Positions 16,277-23,694 of a DNA stretch of 38,379 nucleotides are shown here, piece by piece (position 1 is the first letter of the stretch; each line of letters begins with the position of its first letter). Under the pieces are notes generated by a model. It was not told where the DNA came from and did no database searches. It worked only from the letters and a program-made list of their open reading frames with translations. This stretch comes from Blastocatellia bacterium. Its GTDB lineage: Bacteria > Acidobacteriota > Blastocatellia > UBA7656. The translations under genes and the position numbers were made by a program. Location of the stretch: positions 1 through 38,379 of the forward strand of contig DATENM010000072.1 of the NCBI GenBank assembly GCA_035275065.1, in the 5' to 3' direction.

Positions 16277-17449
16277 TTAGGGGTTGCGCAGCACTTTCGA
16301 TTCGCCGTTCTTCTTATCCTTGCCCTTCTTGTCTTTGCTGGTTGAAGACGGCGTCGCTTTCTGATCTGTAGGTGTGCCCGGCTTGACTTCGACGTCCTGG
16401 CCAGGCTGGCCGGTGCGGCGCGGGCGCGTGTCGACCGTATTGGTGGTGGTCGAAGCGGCGGGCGTCACCGGGCCGGTCGCTTTCTGCCCGCTCAGCTCGC
16501 GAGCGCGGGCGACCAGCTCATCGGTCTTCAGATCGCGGTCGATGAGAACGCCTTTGTCGGAGGTGTCAATGCGCGGCCCAAAGAGCAGCCCGGCGAAGCG
16601 CGCCGGCATGCTCTTGTTATCGGGGCCGGGCTCGGCCATCTTTGCCGGGTCGGCTTCGGGAACCGGCTTGCCCCACTTCTTCAAGGTCTCTTTGGCGCGC
16701 TCGGCATAGTCGGATTTCGGAAAGCTGCTGACCAGTCGCTGGAGGTTCTGGCTCGCCGTCTCGGTGTCTTCCTGTAGCTCAAGCGCCCGCGCGTGCAGCC
16801 ACAGGGCTTCGTCGAAGCGCGTGAAGTTGGGATACTTGCTCAATATCTCTTCGGTGCGCCCCTGCGCCGCCGTCGGCGATTGACGGATGTCGAAATAGAA
16901 ACGCGCCACCTTGAGCTCGTGCATGGCAAGGACTTCCTGCACTTCATTCATGAGCTGCTCGGTGCGCTCTTTCTTACTGGAGTTCGGATAACGGCGCATC
17001 ATCTCTTTGAGCTGGCGCTCGGCCTGTCGTGCCTGCGTGATGTCGCGGTCGGGTGCCTGCACCTGCTTGAGATGAATCTCGGCCATCTTCATCATGACTT
17101 CGGGAGCCAGCGGATCATCGGGGAAGAACTGAATCCAATCGCGGTATTCGACCTCGGCCTGCGCCAGGCTCTTAGAGCCGCCTTGCAGGTAATAGGTGTC
17201 GGCGATGGAGAGCTTCGCCATTTTGATCATCGGGCTATCGGTATAGGTGTTGATCATGGTGTTCCACAGGATACGCCCCTGATCGAAATTGCCCTTGCGG
17301 GCAGCGTCAGTGGCATCGCGGAACAACTCGGCGTCGCGGCCCGGCCCCTTCGCCTCTTCTAAGGTGATCTTCGATTTCGGCTTGCCGCCGCAGGCCGTGA
17401 AGGCGAGCGTCAGGGCAAGCGCCAGGATAGAAATTTTTACTGCTTTCAT
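16277..17449 (-). CDS. bamD: BamD-like outer-membrane assembly lipoprotein with low-complexity C-terminal tail
   Basis: This 390-aa lipoprotein precursor has a hydrophobic leader ending at FTAC, giving acylated Cys20. Residues about 35-260 carry the TPR-like helical repeats typical of BamD/YfiO (AELFRDATDAARKGNFDQG, TYYLQGGSKSLAQAEVEYRDW, ILSKYPNFTRFDEALWLHAR). BamD is a core component of the BAM complex that inserts beta-barrel proteins into the outer membrane. The protein is longer than E. coli BamD (about 245 aa). The extra 100 or so C-terminal residues are rich in Pro, Thr, Lys and Asp and look disordered. It follows PASTA-rpe on the same strand. A generic TPR lipoprotein of the YbgF/CpoB type is less likely. 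Confidence 0.85.
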   Translation of the reverse strand: MKAVKISILALALTLAFTACGGKPKSKITLEEAKGPGRDAELFRDATDAARKGNFDQGRILWNTMINTYTDSPMIKMAKLSIADTYYLQGGSKSLAQAEVEYRDWIQFFPDDPLAPEVMMKMAEIHLKQVQAPDRDITQARQAERQLKEMMRRYPNSSKKERTEQLMNEVQEVLAMHELKVARFYFDIRQSPTAAQGRTEEILSKYPNFTRFDEALWLHARALELQEDTETASQNLQRLVSSFPKSDYAERAKETLKKWGKPVPEADPAKMAEPGPDNKSMPARFAGLLFGPRIDTSDKGVLIDRDLKTDELVARARELSGQKATGPVTPAASTTTNTVDTRPRRTGQPGQDVEVKPGTPTDQKATPSSTSKDKKGKDKKNGESKVLRNP

Positions 17450-17577
17450 AAGACTTCGCTGGCAGCCGCTCCGCTCTGCACAGTCGCGGCTGACTCCTTT
17501 ACTTGGATTTAAAGGCTGAATGATCGAGCACGGGTAAAACGCCGGGGCGTACTTTGCGCTTCTCGATTCAACGGCGG

Positions 17578-18246
17578 CTAAACCGTCAGCGGCTCCATCG
17601 CTTTCTGGCGCAACGCCCGGGTCGCCGCTTCCGCATCGCCGGTTCCGAAAACTGCCGAACCGGCAACCAGCCAGCGCGCTCCCGCGCGCACCACCTCGAC
17701 GACGTTTTCGAGCCCGACGCCGCCATCTATTTCAATCTGCACGTTGAGGCCGCGACTTTCAATCATACCGCGTAGGCGACTGACCTTGTCAAGACACGGC
17801 TCAATGAACGACTGGCCGCCGAAGCCCGGATTGACGCTCATCACCAGGACATAATCAACGTAGCGCAACGCCTCTTCGATGGCCGCGAGCGGCGTCGCCG
17901 GGTTCAGCACCACGCCGGGGCGGCAGCCCAGCTCGCGGATCGCCGTAAGCGTCCGGTGCAGATGCGTCACCGCCTCGACATGCACGGAGATCAGGTTGGC
18001 GCCGGCGCGCGCAAAATCACTGATGTAGCGGTCGGGGTCGGTAATCATCAGGTGACAGTCGAGCGGCAGCTTCGTGGTTTTGCGCGCCGCCTTGACGACC
18101 AGCGGGCCAATTGTAATGTTCGGCACAAAGTGCCCGTCCATGATGTCAACGTGAATCAAGCCGGCGCCGCCGCGCTCGGCAGCTTGAATCTCTTCGCCGA
18201 GTCGCGCGAAATCGGCGGATAAAATTGATGGCGCAATTTCAACCAT
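17578..18246 (-). CDS. rpe: Ribulose-phosphate 3-epimerase
   Basis: This enzyme interconverts ribulose 5-phosphate and xylulose 5-phosphate in the pentose phosphate pathway. The TIM-barrel signatures are intact: IAPSILSADF at the N-terminus, HVDIMDGHFVPNITIG (32-47, Asp34 metal and acid/base), CHLMI (His65), VMSVNPGFGGQSFI and IEIDGGV with the second catalytic Asp. Length is 222 aa, normal for the family. It begins 13 nt after the stop of the PASTA gene, indicating an operon. This PASTA-rpe-bamD order is one I associate with Acidobacteriota, from general knowledge and not checked here. Confidence 0.97.
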   Translation of the reverse strand: MVEIAPSILSADFARLGEEIQAAERGGAGLIHVDIMDGHFVPNITIGPLVVKAARKTTKLPLDCHLMITDPDRYISDFARAGANLISVHVEAVTHLHRTLTAIRELGCRPGVVLNPATPLAAIEEALRYVDYVLVMSVNPGFGGQSFIEPCLDKVSRLRGMIESRGLNVQIEIDGGVGLENVVEVVRAGARWLVAGSAVFGTGDAEAATRALRQKAMEPLTV

Positions 18247-18256
18247 GAGTCGTTCT

Positions 18257-18391
18257 CAGTTACCAGTTGCTCGTTCCCGGTTCCCATCCGATTATGGGTC
18301 GCTTGCCAGCGCCGATTGCCGATGGCAGCGCGCCAGAAACGGGCAACTGACACCTGACAACTGACACCTGGTAGCTGGAAACCGGGAACTG
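18257..18391. repeat. Inverted heptamer array, CAGTTRC family, running into the PASTA gene
   Basis: Left: cagttac, cagttgc, tcgttcc, cggttcc in steps of exactly 7 nt (18257-18284). Right: ggcaact, gacacct, gacaact, gacacct, ggtagct, ggaaacc, gggaact (18342-18390), their reverse complement in degenerate form. The array overlaps the 3' end of the PASTA ORF and supplies its last 45 or so codons. Confidence 0.8.
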
Positions 18392-18745
18392 GTTTTCGCC
18401 TTTCGCCGGGCCGGCGCTGACGATAATGGTGACCGTCGAATCTTTCTTGACCGAAGCGTTCGGGCCGGGCCGCGTTTCAATGACGGTGTCCGCTGGCGCG
18501 GCATCGTTGCGGCGCGTCACCTTGACCTTGAGCCCGGCGTGCTCGGCCAGCTTTTGAGCTTCGGCTTCGGGCTTGCCTATACAATCGGGAACGCGCGTGT
18601 CGCCGATGCGGAAGAGCGTATAAATGGTGATCGTCGCGCTCAGGAAAAAGGCCAGCGCCAGCACGATGACCATGCCGATACGCCGTGTCAGCGTCCAGGC
18701 AATGCTGCGCGCCGCGGGATGATTGCCGGTCGTGGACGTACTCAT
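18260..18745 (-). CDS. Membrane-anchored single-PASTA-domain protein
   Basis: This protein of about 161 aa has one transmembrane segment (IGMVIVLALAFFLSATITIYTLF, near residues 24-46). It is followed by one PASTA domain (VPDCIGKPEAEAQKLAEHAGLKVKV ... VIETRPGPNASVKKDSTVTIIVSAG). PASTA domains bind peptidoglycan fragments and usually sit on Ser/Thr kinases or PBPs; here there is no kinase or transpeptidase. The last 45 or so residues are the heptamer repeat array in translation, so the native end was probably soon after VSAGPAKGE. The start is ATG 18745; a GTG one codon upstream is possible. It is the first gene before rpe. Confidence 0.82.
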   Translation of the reverse strand: MSTSTTGNHPAARSIAWTLTRRIGMVIVLALAFFLSATITIYTLFRIGDTRVPDCIGKPEAEAQKLAEHAGLKVKVTRRNDAAPADTVIETRPGPNASVKKDSTVTIIVSAGPAKGENQFPVSSYQVSVVRCQLPVSGALPSAIGAGKRPIIGWEPGTSNW

Positions 18746-18885
18746 CACGGCAAGTCTAGCACCCGCTGATGGCGGCTTTCAACCTCGCGCTCAAAGCGCG
18801 AATCTGGGAAGGAGATCGAACCCACGCGACTTTGGTGGGTCGGCGTGCGTGTGAGTGTGAGATGACGAGCGGCGATCACCATCCA

Positions 18886-19062
18886 TCAAAGCAGCAGGCC
18901 AAGCGCGTGTAGGTTCTGTGCAAAGCTGTCGCCGGCCATCCAGATCAGTGAAAACAGGCCGTACAAACCGATGGCGAAAGCGGCGATCATTACCGCGTAA
19001 TAAACCAGCACCGTCAAGCCGAGCGCCCGATTCTCTTCATATAATTCCCGCGTGTCTTGCAT
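18886..19062 (-). CDS. Small membrane protein of unknown function
   Basis: This gene encodes 58 residues with a charged N-terminus (MQDTRELYEENRALG) and a long hydrophobic stretch (LTVLVYYAVMIAAFAIGLYGLFSLIW). That stretch is one long or two short membrane segments. The tail is short and mildly polar. The frame is open to 19089, but ATG 19062 has a perfect GGAGG (19069-19073) with a 6-nt gap, which decides the start. It lies downstream of the acyl-CoA ligase gene on the same strand, 93 nt away. I do not recognise a family. Confidence 0.7.
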   Translation of the reverse strand: MQDTRELYEENRALGLTVLVYYAVMIAAFAIGLYGLFSLIWMAGDSFAQNLHALGLLL

Positions 19063-19155
19063 ATCCGCCTCCTTTGCGTTTGCCGACATCTACGGCGAAC
19101 TTTTCGGAATCGGATTTGCCACGCCGGGCGATACTCGGCCAGGCGCTCGACGCGT

Positions 19156-20787
19156 TTAGGCATCGCCGGCGGCGCGCGTGCCGGCTTCGATGATCTCTAG
19201 CTCATTGTGCTCGCGGCGGGCGCGCAGGACTTTCTTATCGAATTTGCCGACGCTGGTCTTCGGCACTTCGCTGATGAACGACCAGCGCTCTGGTATCCAC
19301 CAGCGGGCGACGCGCGTGGCCAGAAAAGCGCGCAGTTGATCGGGCGTCGCCGCCGCCTTTTCTTTCAAGACGACGCAGGCCAGCGGGCGCTCGTCCCACT
19401 TCTCGTCGGGCACGCCGATGACCGCCGCTTCAATGATGTCGGGGTGCGCCATCAAAGCGTTCTCTAATTCGACAGTCGAAATCCACTCGCCGCCCGACTT
19501 GATCACGTCCTTGGCGCGGTCGGTGATTTGAATGAAGCCGCGCTCGTCTATGGTCCCGACATCGCCTGTGCGCAGCCAGCCGTCGTGAAACTTCTCCGGC
19601 GTGTCGTCGCCGTAATAGCTGGCGGTGATCCACGGGCCGCGGACCTCTATCTCGCCTACGGACTGGCCGTCCCAATCCAGCACCGTATCCAGGTCGGTCA
19701 GGCGAATCTCAACGCCGGGCTCGACGCGCCCTGTGCGGCAGCGCCAGTCGAACTCTTCTTCGGGCCGGCTGTCTTTGGGCGCGAAAGAGAGGGCGGCGAG
19801 CGGGCTGGTTTCGGTCATGCCCCATGCCTGGATAATGCGGACGCCGAACTTTTCCTGGAAGCGCTCCATCAAGCTGCGCGGCACCGCCGAGCCGCCGCAG
19901 ATCACCATGCGTATTGACGAAAAATCCAGCTCGCGCCCTTCGCTGTAGCGCAGCACTTCATTCCAGATCGTCGGCACCGCGCCGGTGAAGGTCGGGCGCT
20001 CGCTGGCAATCAGGCGGCACAATGGTTCGGCTTGTAGAAAGCGCGACGGCATGATGAAGTCAGCGCCCGCCGTCCATCCCGAATAAGGCAAGCCCCAGGC
20101 GTTCGCATGGAACATCGGCACGATGGGCAGGATGCGGTCGCGCTCGGTAAAGCTGAAGATGTAGCCGGCGCAACTCGCAAGCGAGTGCAGATAGGTTGAG
20201 CGGTGCGAATAGACGACGCCTTTCGGGTTGCCGGTCGTGCCGCTGGTGTAACACATCGCCGCCGCCGCGCGCTCGTCAATCTCCGGCCAGTCAAAACCCA
20301 GAGACTCCGCGGCAAGCAGTTCTTCATAACGCAGCACCTCGCCGAGCGCCGAGGCGTCGCCACTGCCTACAACAATGTAATGTTGGACACTCTTCAGCTC
20401 AGGCGCGACGCGGGCCAGCAGCGGCACCAGCGTGTCGTCAACGATAATGACGCGGTCTTCGGCGTGGTTGATGACGTAGGTGAGCTGTTCGGGAAAGAGC
20501 CGCAGGTTGAGCGTGTGCAGCACCGCGCCCATGCAGGGAATGGCGAAGTAGGCTTCGAGGTGTTCCTGGGTGTTCCAGCAGAAGGTGCCGACGCGGTCGC
20601 CCTGATTGACGCCCAACCGTTTCAAGGCGGCGGCTAATCGCTCGGCACGGTCGCCGACTTCGGCATAGCGGGCGCGACGGCAGCCGTCGCCCATAAAGGT
20701 CACGACTTCGCTTGAGGCGTGAACGCGGCGACTGTGCTCGAAGATATGGTTGATCGTCAATGGGCGATCCTGCATGGTGCTTTGCAT
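19156..20787 (-). CDS. Fatty-acid--CoA ligase (AMP-binding family)
   Basis: This 543-aa ANL-superfamily enzyme activates a carboxylic acid with ATP to the acyl-adenylate and transfers it to CoA. The P-loop-like signature TSGTTGNPKG is at residues 181-190, followed by the adenylate motif WGMTETSP, the hinge region WLRTGDVG...ITDRAKDVIKSGGEW and the catalytic Lys515 in TSVGKFDKK. Overall it most resembles medium- or long-chain acyl-CoA synthetases of the AlkK type. The true chain length is not readable from sequence. AAGGAG lies just upstream of ATG 20787. It stands alone and may provide acyl-CoA for beta-oxidation or lipid synthesis. Confidence 0.92.
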   Translation of the reverse strand: MQSTMQDRPLTINHIFEHSRRVHASSEVVTFMGDGCRRARYAEVGDRAERLAAALKRLGVNQGDRVGTFCWNTQEHLEAYFAIPCMGAVLHTLNLRLFPEQLTYVINHAEDRVIIVDDTLVPLLARVAPELKSVQHYIVVGSGDASALGEVLRYEELLAAESLGFDWPEIDERAAAAMCYTSGTTGNPKGVVYSHRSTYLHSLASCAGYIFSFTERDRILPIVPMFHANAWGLPYSGWTAGADFIMPSRFLQAEPLCRLIASERPTFTGAVPTIWNEVLRYSEGRELDFSSIRMVICGGSAVPRSLMERFQEKFGVRIIQAWGMTETSPLAALSFAPKDSRPEEEFDWRCRTGRVEPGVEIRLTDLDTVLDWDGQSVGEIEVRGPWITASYYGDDTPEKFHDGWLRTGDVGTIDERGFIQITDRAKDVIKSGGEWISTVELENALMAHPDIIEAAVIGVPDEKWDERPLACVVLKEKAAATPDQLRAFLATRVARWWIPERWSFISEVPKTSVGKFDKKVLRARREHNELEIIEAGTRAAGDA

Positions 20788-20908
20788 GGCAATCTCCTTG
20801 TCGAATGAATTGATTGACTGATACGCAAATGAAGTGCAGATGGATTATCTTCATCCGCCGCCGGCAGGGCAACCCGAATTTGCGCGGGCCAGGGCGGCAG
20901 GTTGAGCG

Positions 20909-21427
20909 CTAAATGTCGTTGAATTCCGCCTGGTATTTCGCGGTGCCGGCGCAAGCCGCGAGCGCGCCCGGCTCTAGCTCCATTGCCATGAAGATTTCAT
21001 CCGGCACGTCGTATTCGGAGCGGATATGGAAGCGGCTGGCGGGCGCGAAGCCGAAGCGCGGATAGTAGTTCGCATGACCGAGCACGACGGCGGCCCGGTG
21101 ACCGAGGCGGCGGCACGCTTCGAGTCCGGCCCTGACCAGCCGTGAGCCGACGCCCTGATTCTGCCACTCGGGAAGCACGGCCATCGGCGCCAGCCCGACG
21201 GCGGCGGCTGATTTCCCGGTCGCTCCGATGACGACGGGGCTGAACAGGATATGCCCGACGACTTGCGCCTCGTGAACCGCGACCAGCGACAGCGTGACCT
21301 TGCCGTGGGCGCGTAACAGGTCAATGAGATCAGCCTCCGTCGGGCCATCGAAGGCGCGCTCGTTGACCCGGCGAATTGCGGCAATGTCGTCAGGTTGTTC
21401 GGGCCGTATCTGAATGCTATCGTTCAT
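20909..21427 (-). CDS. GNAT-family N-acetyltransferase
   Basis: This acetyl-CoA-dependent acyltransferase of 172 aa is close to the YhbS-like group. Visible features are IRPEQPDDIAAIRRVNERAF at the N-terminus, GLAPMAVLPEWQNQGVGSRLV (beta4 and the acetyl-CoA pyrophosphate loop QNQGVGS) and VVLGHANYYPRFGFAPA, typical of YhbS. Substrate unknown. The start ATG 21427 overlaps the stop of the HNH gene (ATGA), so its translation is probably coupled; an upstream extension to 21451 is possible but less natural. It is the last gene of the MFS-unknown-HNH-GNAT run. Confidence 0.9.
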   Translation of the reverse strand: MNDSIQIRPEQPDDIAAIRRVNERAFDGPTEADLIDLLRAHGKVTLSLVAVHEAQVVGHILFSPVVIGATGKSAAAVGLAPMAVLPEWQNQGVGSRLVRAGLEACRRLGHRAAVVLGHANYYPRFGFAPASRFHIRSEYDVPDEIFMAMELEPGALAACAGTAKYQAEFNDI

Positions 21428-21825
21428 ATGAAAAATCCTAATTGAATCCATCGAAGTCGTGCGGTCACCTGCATCGGCTTATTCATTCGCAGCCGCCAAA
21501 CCGAAGCCCTGCCAATCGCAGTCAAACCATGTATCGTGCCCGTTTCAAGGTCGAGCATAAAGTGTTCTTCCCAGTTATCCCCGCGTGGATTGAATAAACG
21601 CGAATCGCTACGGGTCTGTTCATCTAGGCCGGTTAGCCAATCCCCTTTATGAACATTGCAGGCGCGGCACGCGAGCGCCAGATTAGCCTTATTATCCTCG
21701 CCGGCTTTCGACAAGGGGATGATGTGTTCGACCTCGAATGGGAAATTGAAGATGACTTCGGGCGCATGACAGTACTCACATCGGTGCGCGGCGCGTCGCG
21801 CAACCAGTGTGTAGTGAGGGTTCAT
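21424..21825 (-). CDS. HNH endonuclease-fold protein
   Basis: This 133-aa protein has a zinc-dependent HNH nuclease motif. The first Cys pair is CEYC (Cys16, Cys19), then EVEHIIPLSKAGEDNKANLALACRAC gives the catalytic His34, Asn48 and the second Cys pair (Cys53, Cys56), followed by NVHK. The C-terminal half has no recognised domain. The motif looks intact, so it is probably an active DNA nuclease. The start ATG 21825 overlaps the TGA of the upstream gene and its own TGA overlaps the GNAT start, so it is coupled at both ends. A role in defence or as a toxin-like partner of the upstream gene is only a suggestion. Confidence 0.9.
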   Translation of the reverse strand: MNPHYTLVARRAAHRCEYCHAPEVIFNFPFEVEHIIPLSKAGEDNKANLALACRACNVHKGDWLTGLDEQTRSDSRLFNPRGDNWEEHFMLDLETGTIHGLTAIGRASVWRLRMNKPMQVTARLRWIQLGFFI

Positions 21826-22268
21826 TTCTTCCACTCAGCAACTGTAGATTCCGCACGCCGCGTTGCCGCCTGCACCTCAGCATTGATGAGTTGTTCCAAT
21901 TCAGCTTGCTCTTCAGGCTGTAGTTGGCGGCTCTCGTCGCGCGCCTCGCGCCAGCGCGCCATCAACTCACTCAAGCGATGTTGTTGCGCTGCCGTGAAGA
22001 AAGCATCCGGCAGCGGCATTTCGCCCGATAGAGTTCTTTGAACGTGGTCGATGATGGCTTCATAATATGCAGCTACGAAAATTGACCATTCCGTAGGCGG
22101 TTGTTGAATGACCACCAGGGCTCCGGTTTCCGCTTGGTCCAACTGTTTAGTTAAAGCATCCAGCGCTTCGCCTGCGCTCCGACCTTCTGATTGAAGTGTC
22201 CCTGCCTTCGCGCGGTAGATGATCCCATCTTTGCCCGTGCTCTCCGGCACAATCGTAATGGTAGTCAT
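21822..22268 (-). CDS. Protein of unknown function paired with the HNH gene
   Basis: This soluble 148-aa protein has two parts. Residues 1-45 (TITIVPESTGKDGIIYRAKA ... SAGEALDALTKQL) look like a small beta-alpha unit, similar to HicB-like or UPF antitoxin folds. Residues 85-148 are mostly helical and charged (PEEQAELEQLINAEVQAATRRAE). I recall similar N-termini beside HNH genes in cyanobacteria and Acidobacteriota, but I cannot verify this here. It ends in an ATGA overlap with the HNH gene and begins 21 nt after the MFS gene stop. Function unknown. An antitoxin- or immunity-like partner of the HNH protein is a testable guess. Confidence 0.8.
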   Translation of the reverse strand: MTTITIVPESTGKDGIIYRAKAGTLQSEGRSAGEALDALTKQLDQAETGALVVIQQPPTEWSIFVAAYYEAIIDHVQRTLSGEMPLPDAFFTAAQQHRLSELMARWREARDESRQLQPEEQAELEQLINAEVQAATRRAESTVAEWKK

Positions 22269-22289
22269 ACGCGCCCTCCTGCCTTCGGA

Positions 22290-23570
22290 TTATACGCGCT
22301 CTGGGCTGATGCGCGAAGGCAACAACGCAAATAGCATCACCGCGGCGAGGGCGGCCAGCGCCGCGCCGAAGTAAAACGTCGCCGCCGCATTCACCTTGTC
22401 CCAGAGCACGCCACCGACGTAGCTCGCGGCAATCTGCGTCAGGCCGGTGACCATCGAGAGGATGCCGATCACCGTGGCGCGGCCGGCGCGGCCCGCCGTG
22501 TCCACGGCCAGGGCTTTGGCGACGCCTTCCGTCAGCGCGGGGAACAGACCGTAGAGCGCAAACAGCGGCCAGACCATCCATACCCGCGAGACGAGCGCGA
22601 ACCCGAGATAGCTCAAGGCGTAGACCGCAAAGCCGGCAATCAGCAGATTGCGCCGCCCCAGTTGATCGCTGGCCGCGCCCGCCGGATACGCGGCCAGCGC
22701 GGACACCAGGTTGAACAGCGCATAAGCAAAGATCGCTGCGCTGATGGCCCGGCCCGCGCCTTCACCATTTGCCAGTCCCAACTGTTGGGCGCGCAGAATC
22801 AGAAACGAGTTGGCGGAATTCGCCAGCCCGAAGACCGCCATCACCAGAAGTAATCTTTTATACTCACGCGTCGTGCCGGCGAGCGACAGCCGCAGCTCGC
22901 CGGTTCCCGTGACAACACTTTCGCGCCGCTCTTTGACCGTAAGAATCAGCAGCGCCGCGACGGTCGCCGGAATCGCCGAGATCAAAAAGATGCTGCGCGC
23001 ATCGAGCCGCGCCCAGTTGACCACCGCCAGCGCCACGAGCGGCCCCAGCACCGCGCCCGCCGAATCCATGGCGCGCTCGAACCCAAACGCCCGCCCGCGA
23101 TAGCGCGCTTCGGTCGCTTCGGCAAGCAGCGCATCACGCGGCGCGTTACGGATGCCTTTGCCGAAGCGCTCGGCAAAGCGCGCCGCCAGCACCAGCGGCC
23201 ATACCTGCGCGGCGGCCATCACCGGGCGAGTCGCTGCCGTCAAGACATAGCCGAAAAAGGCCACAGGCTTGCGCCGCCCGAGGCGATCCGAAATCCACCC
23301 GGAGAAGCCGCCGATCACATTAGCCAGGCCGACAGCGATGCCTTCGATCAAGCCGACGACGGTTGCCGGCGCTCCCAATGTCGCGGTCAGGAAGAGCGGC
23401 AGAATGGGATAGATCATCTCGCCGCTGATGTCGGAAAACATGCTGACAAAGCCGATGATGATGGCGCTGCGCGACACGCCAGCGAAGAGCGACGCGGCGA
23501 CGCGGCGACGCGGCGACGCGGCGAGAGAGTCGCGCGAATCACTGCTCACTGGTTGATCGGGTTGCTCCAT
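22290..23570 (-). CDS. MFS transporter
   Basis: This 426-aa polytopic inner-membrane protein has about 12 hydrophobic segments. The MFS loop 2-3 motif appears as GGFSGWISDRLGRRKP near residue 90 and again in the second half as YPAGAASDQLGRRNLL. It is probably a proton-driven exporter of drugs or metabolites; the substrate is not predictable. The N-terminal 30 residues (QPDQPVSSDSRDSLAASPRRR) are encoded partly by four gacgcggc octamers (23491-23522), so the native start may be internal. It leads the unknown-HNH-GNAT genes with a 21-nt gap, but a functional link is uncertain. Confidence 0.9.
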   Translation of the reverse strand: MEQPDQPVSSDSRDSLAASPRRRVAASLFAGVSRSAIIIGFVSMFSDISGEMIYPILPLFLTATLGAPATVVGLIEGIAVGLANVIGGFSGWISDRLGRRKPVAFFGYVLTAATRPVMAAAQVWPLVLAARFAERFGKGIRNAPRDALLAEATEARYRGRAFGFERAMDSAGAVLGPLVALAVVNWARLDARSIFLISAIPATVAALLILTVKERRESVVTGTGELRLSLAGTTREYKRLLLVMAVFGLANSANSFLILRAQQLGLANGEGAGRAISAAIFAYALFNLVSALAAYPAGAASDQLGRRNLLIAGFAVYALSYLGFALVSRVWMVWPLFALYGLFPALTEGVAKALAVDTAGRAGRATVIGILSMVTGLTQIAASYVGGVLWDKVNAAATFYFGAALAALAAVMLFALLPSRISPERV

Positions 23571-23693
23571 CTAGAACCGTTTTTGATTGCATTTGTCATG
23601 TAGCGCAAGGCGGTTAGCTTGCGCTGCGACTCGCGCAAGCTAACCGCCTTGCGCTACACCCGACCTTCATTCCGGTCGCCGCGTCGCCGTGTC
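23491..23693. repeat. Perfect 26-bp nested palindrome flanked by inverted octamer arrays
   Basis: The core is a perfect 26-bp inverted repeat, 23599-23624 and 23633-23658, with loop tgcgactc. The outer ends read tgtagcgcaa / ttgcgctaca. Each arm also has an internal hairpin (gcgcaag / cttgcgc). Outside this lie gacgcggc four times (23491-23522, inside the MFS coding sequence) and gccgcgtc plus gccgtgtc (23678-23693, just before the SBP stop). The core is the intact version of the palindrome at 141-191. Confidence 0.88.
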
Positions 23694-23694
23694 G

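Noticed and set aside
18790..18870. tRNA-like T-arm sequence on the minus strand (gtgggttcgatctcc)
   Set aside because: The T stem does not pair and no anticodon or acceptor stem can be built; it is at most a decayed tRNA fragment.
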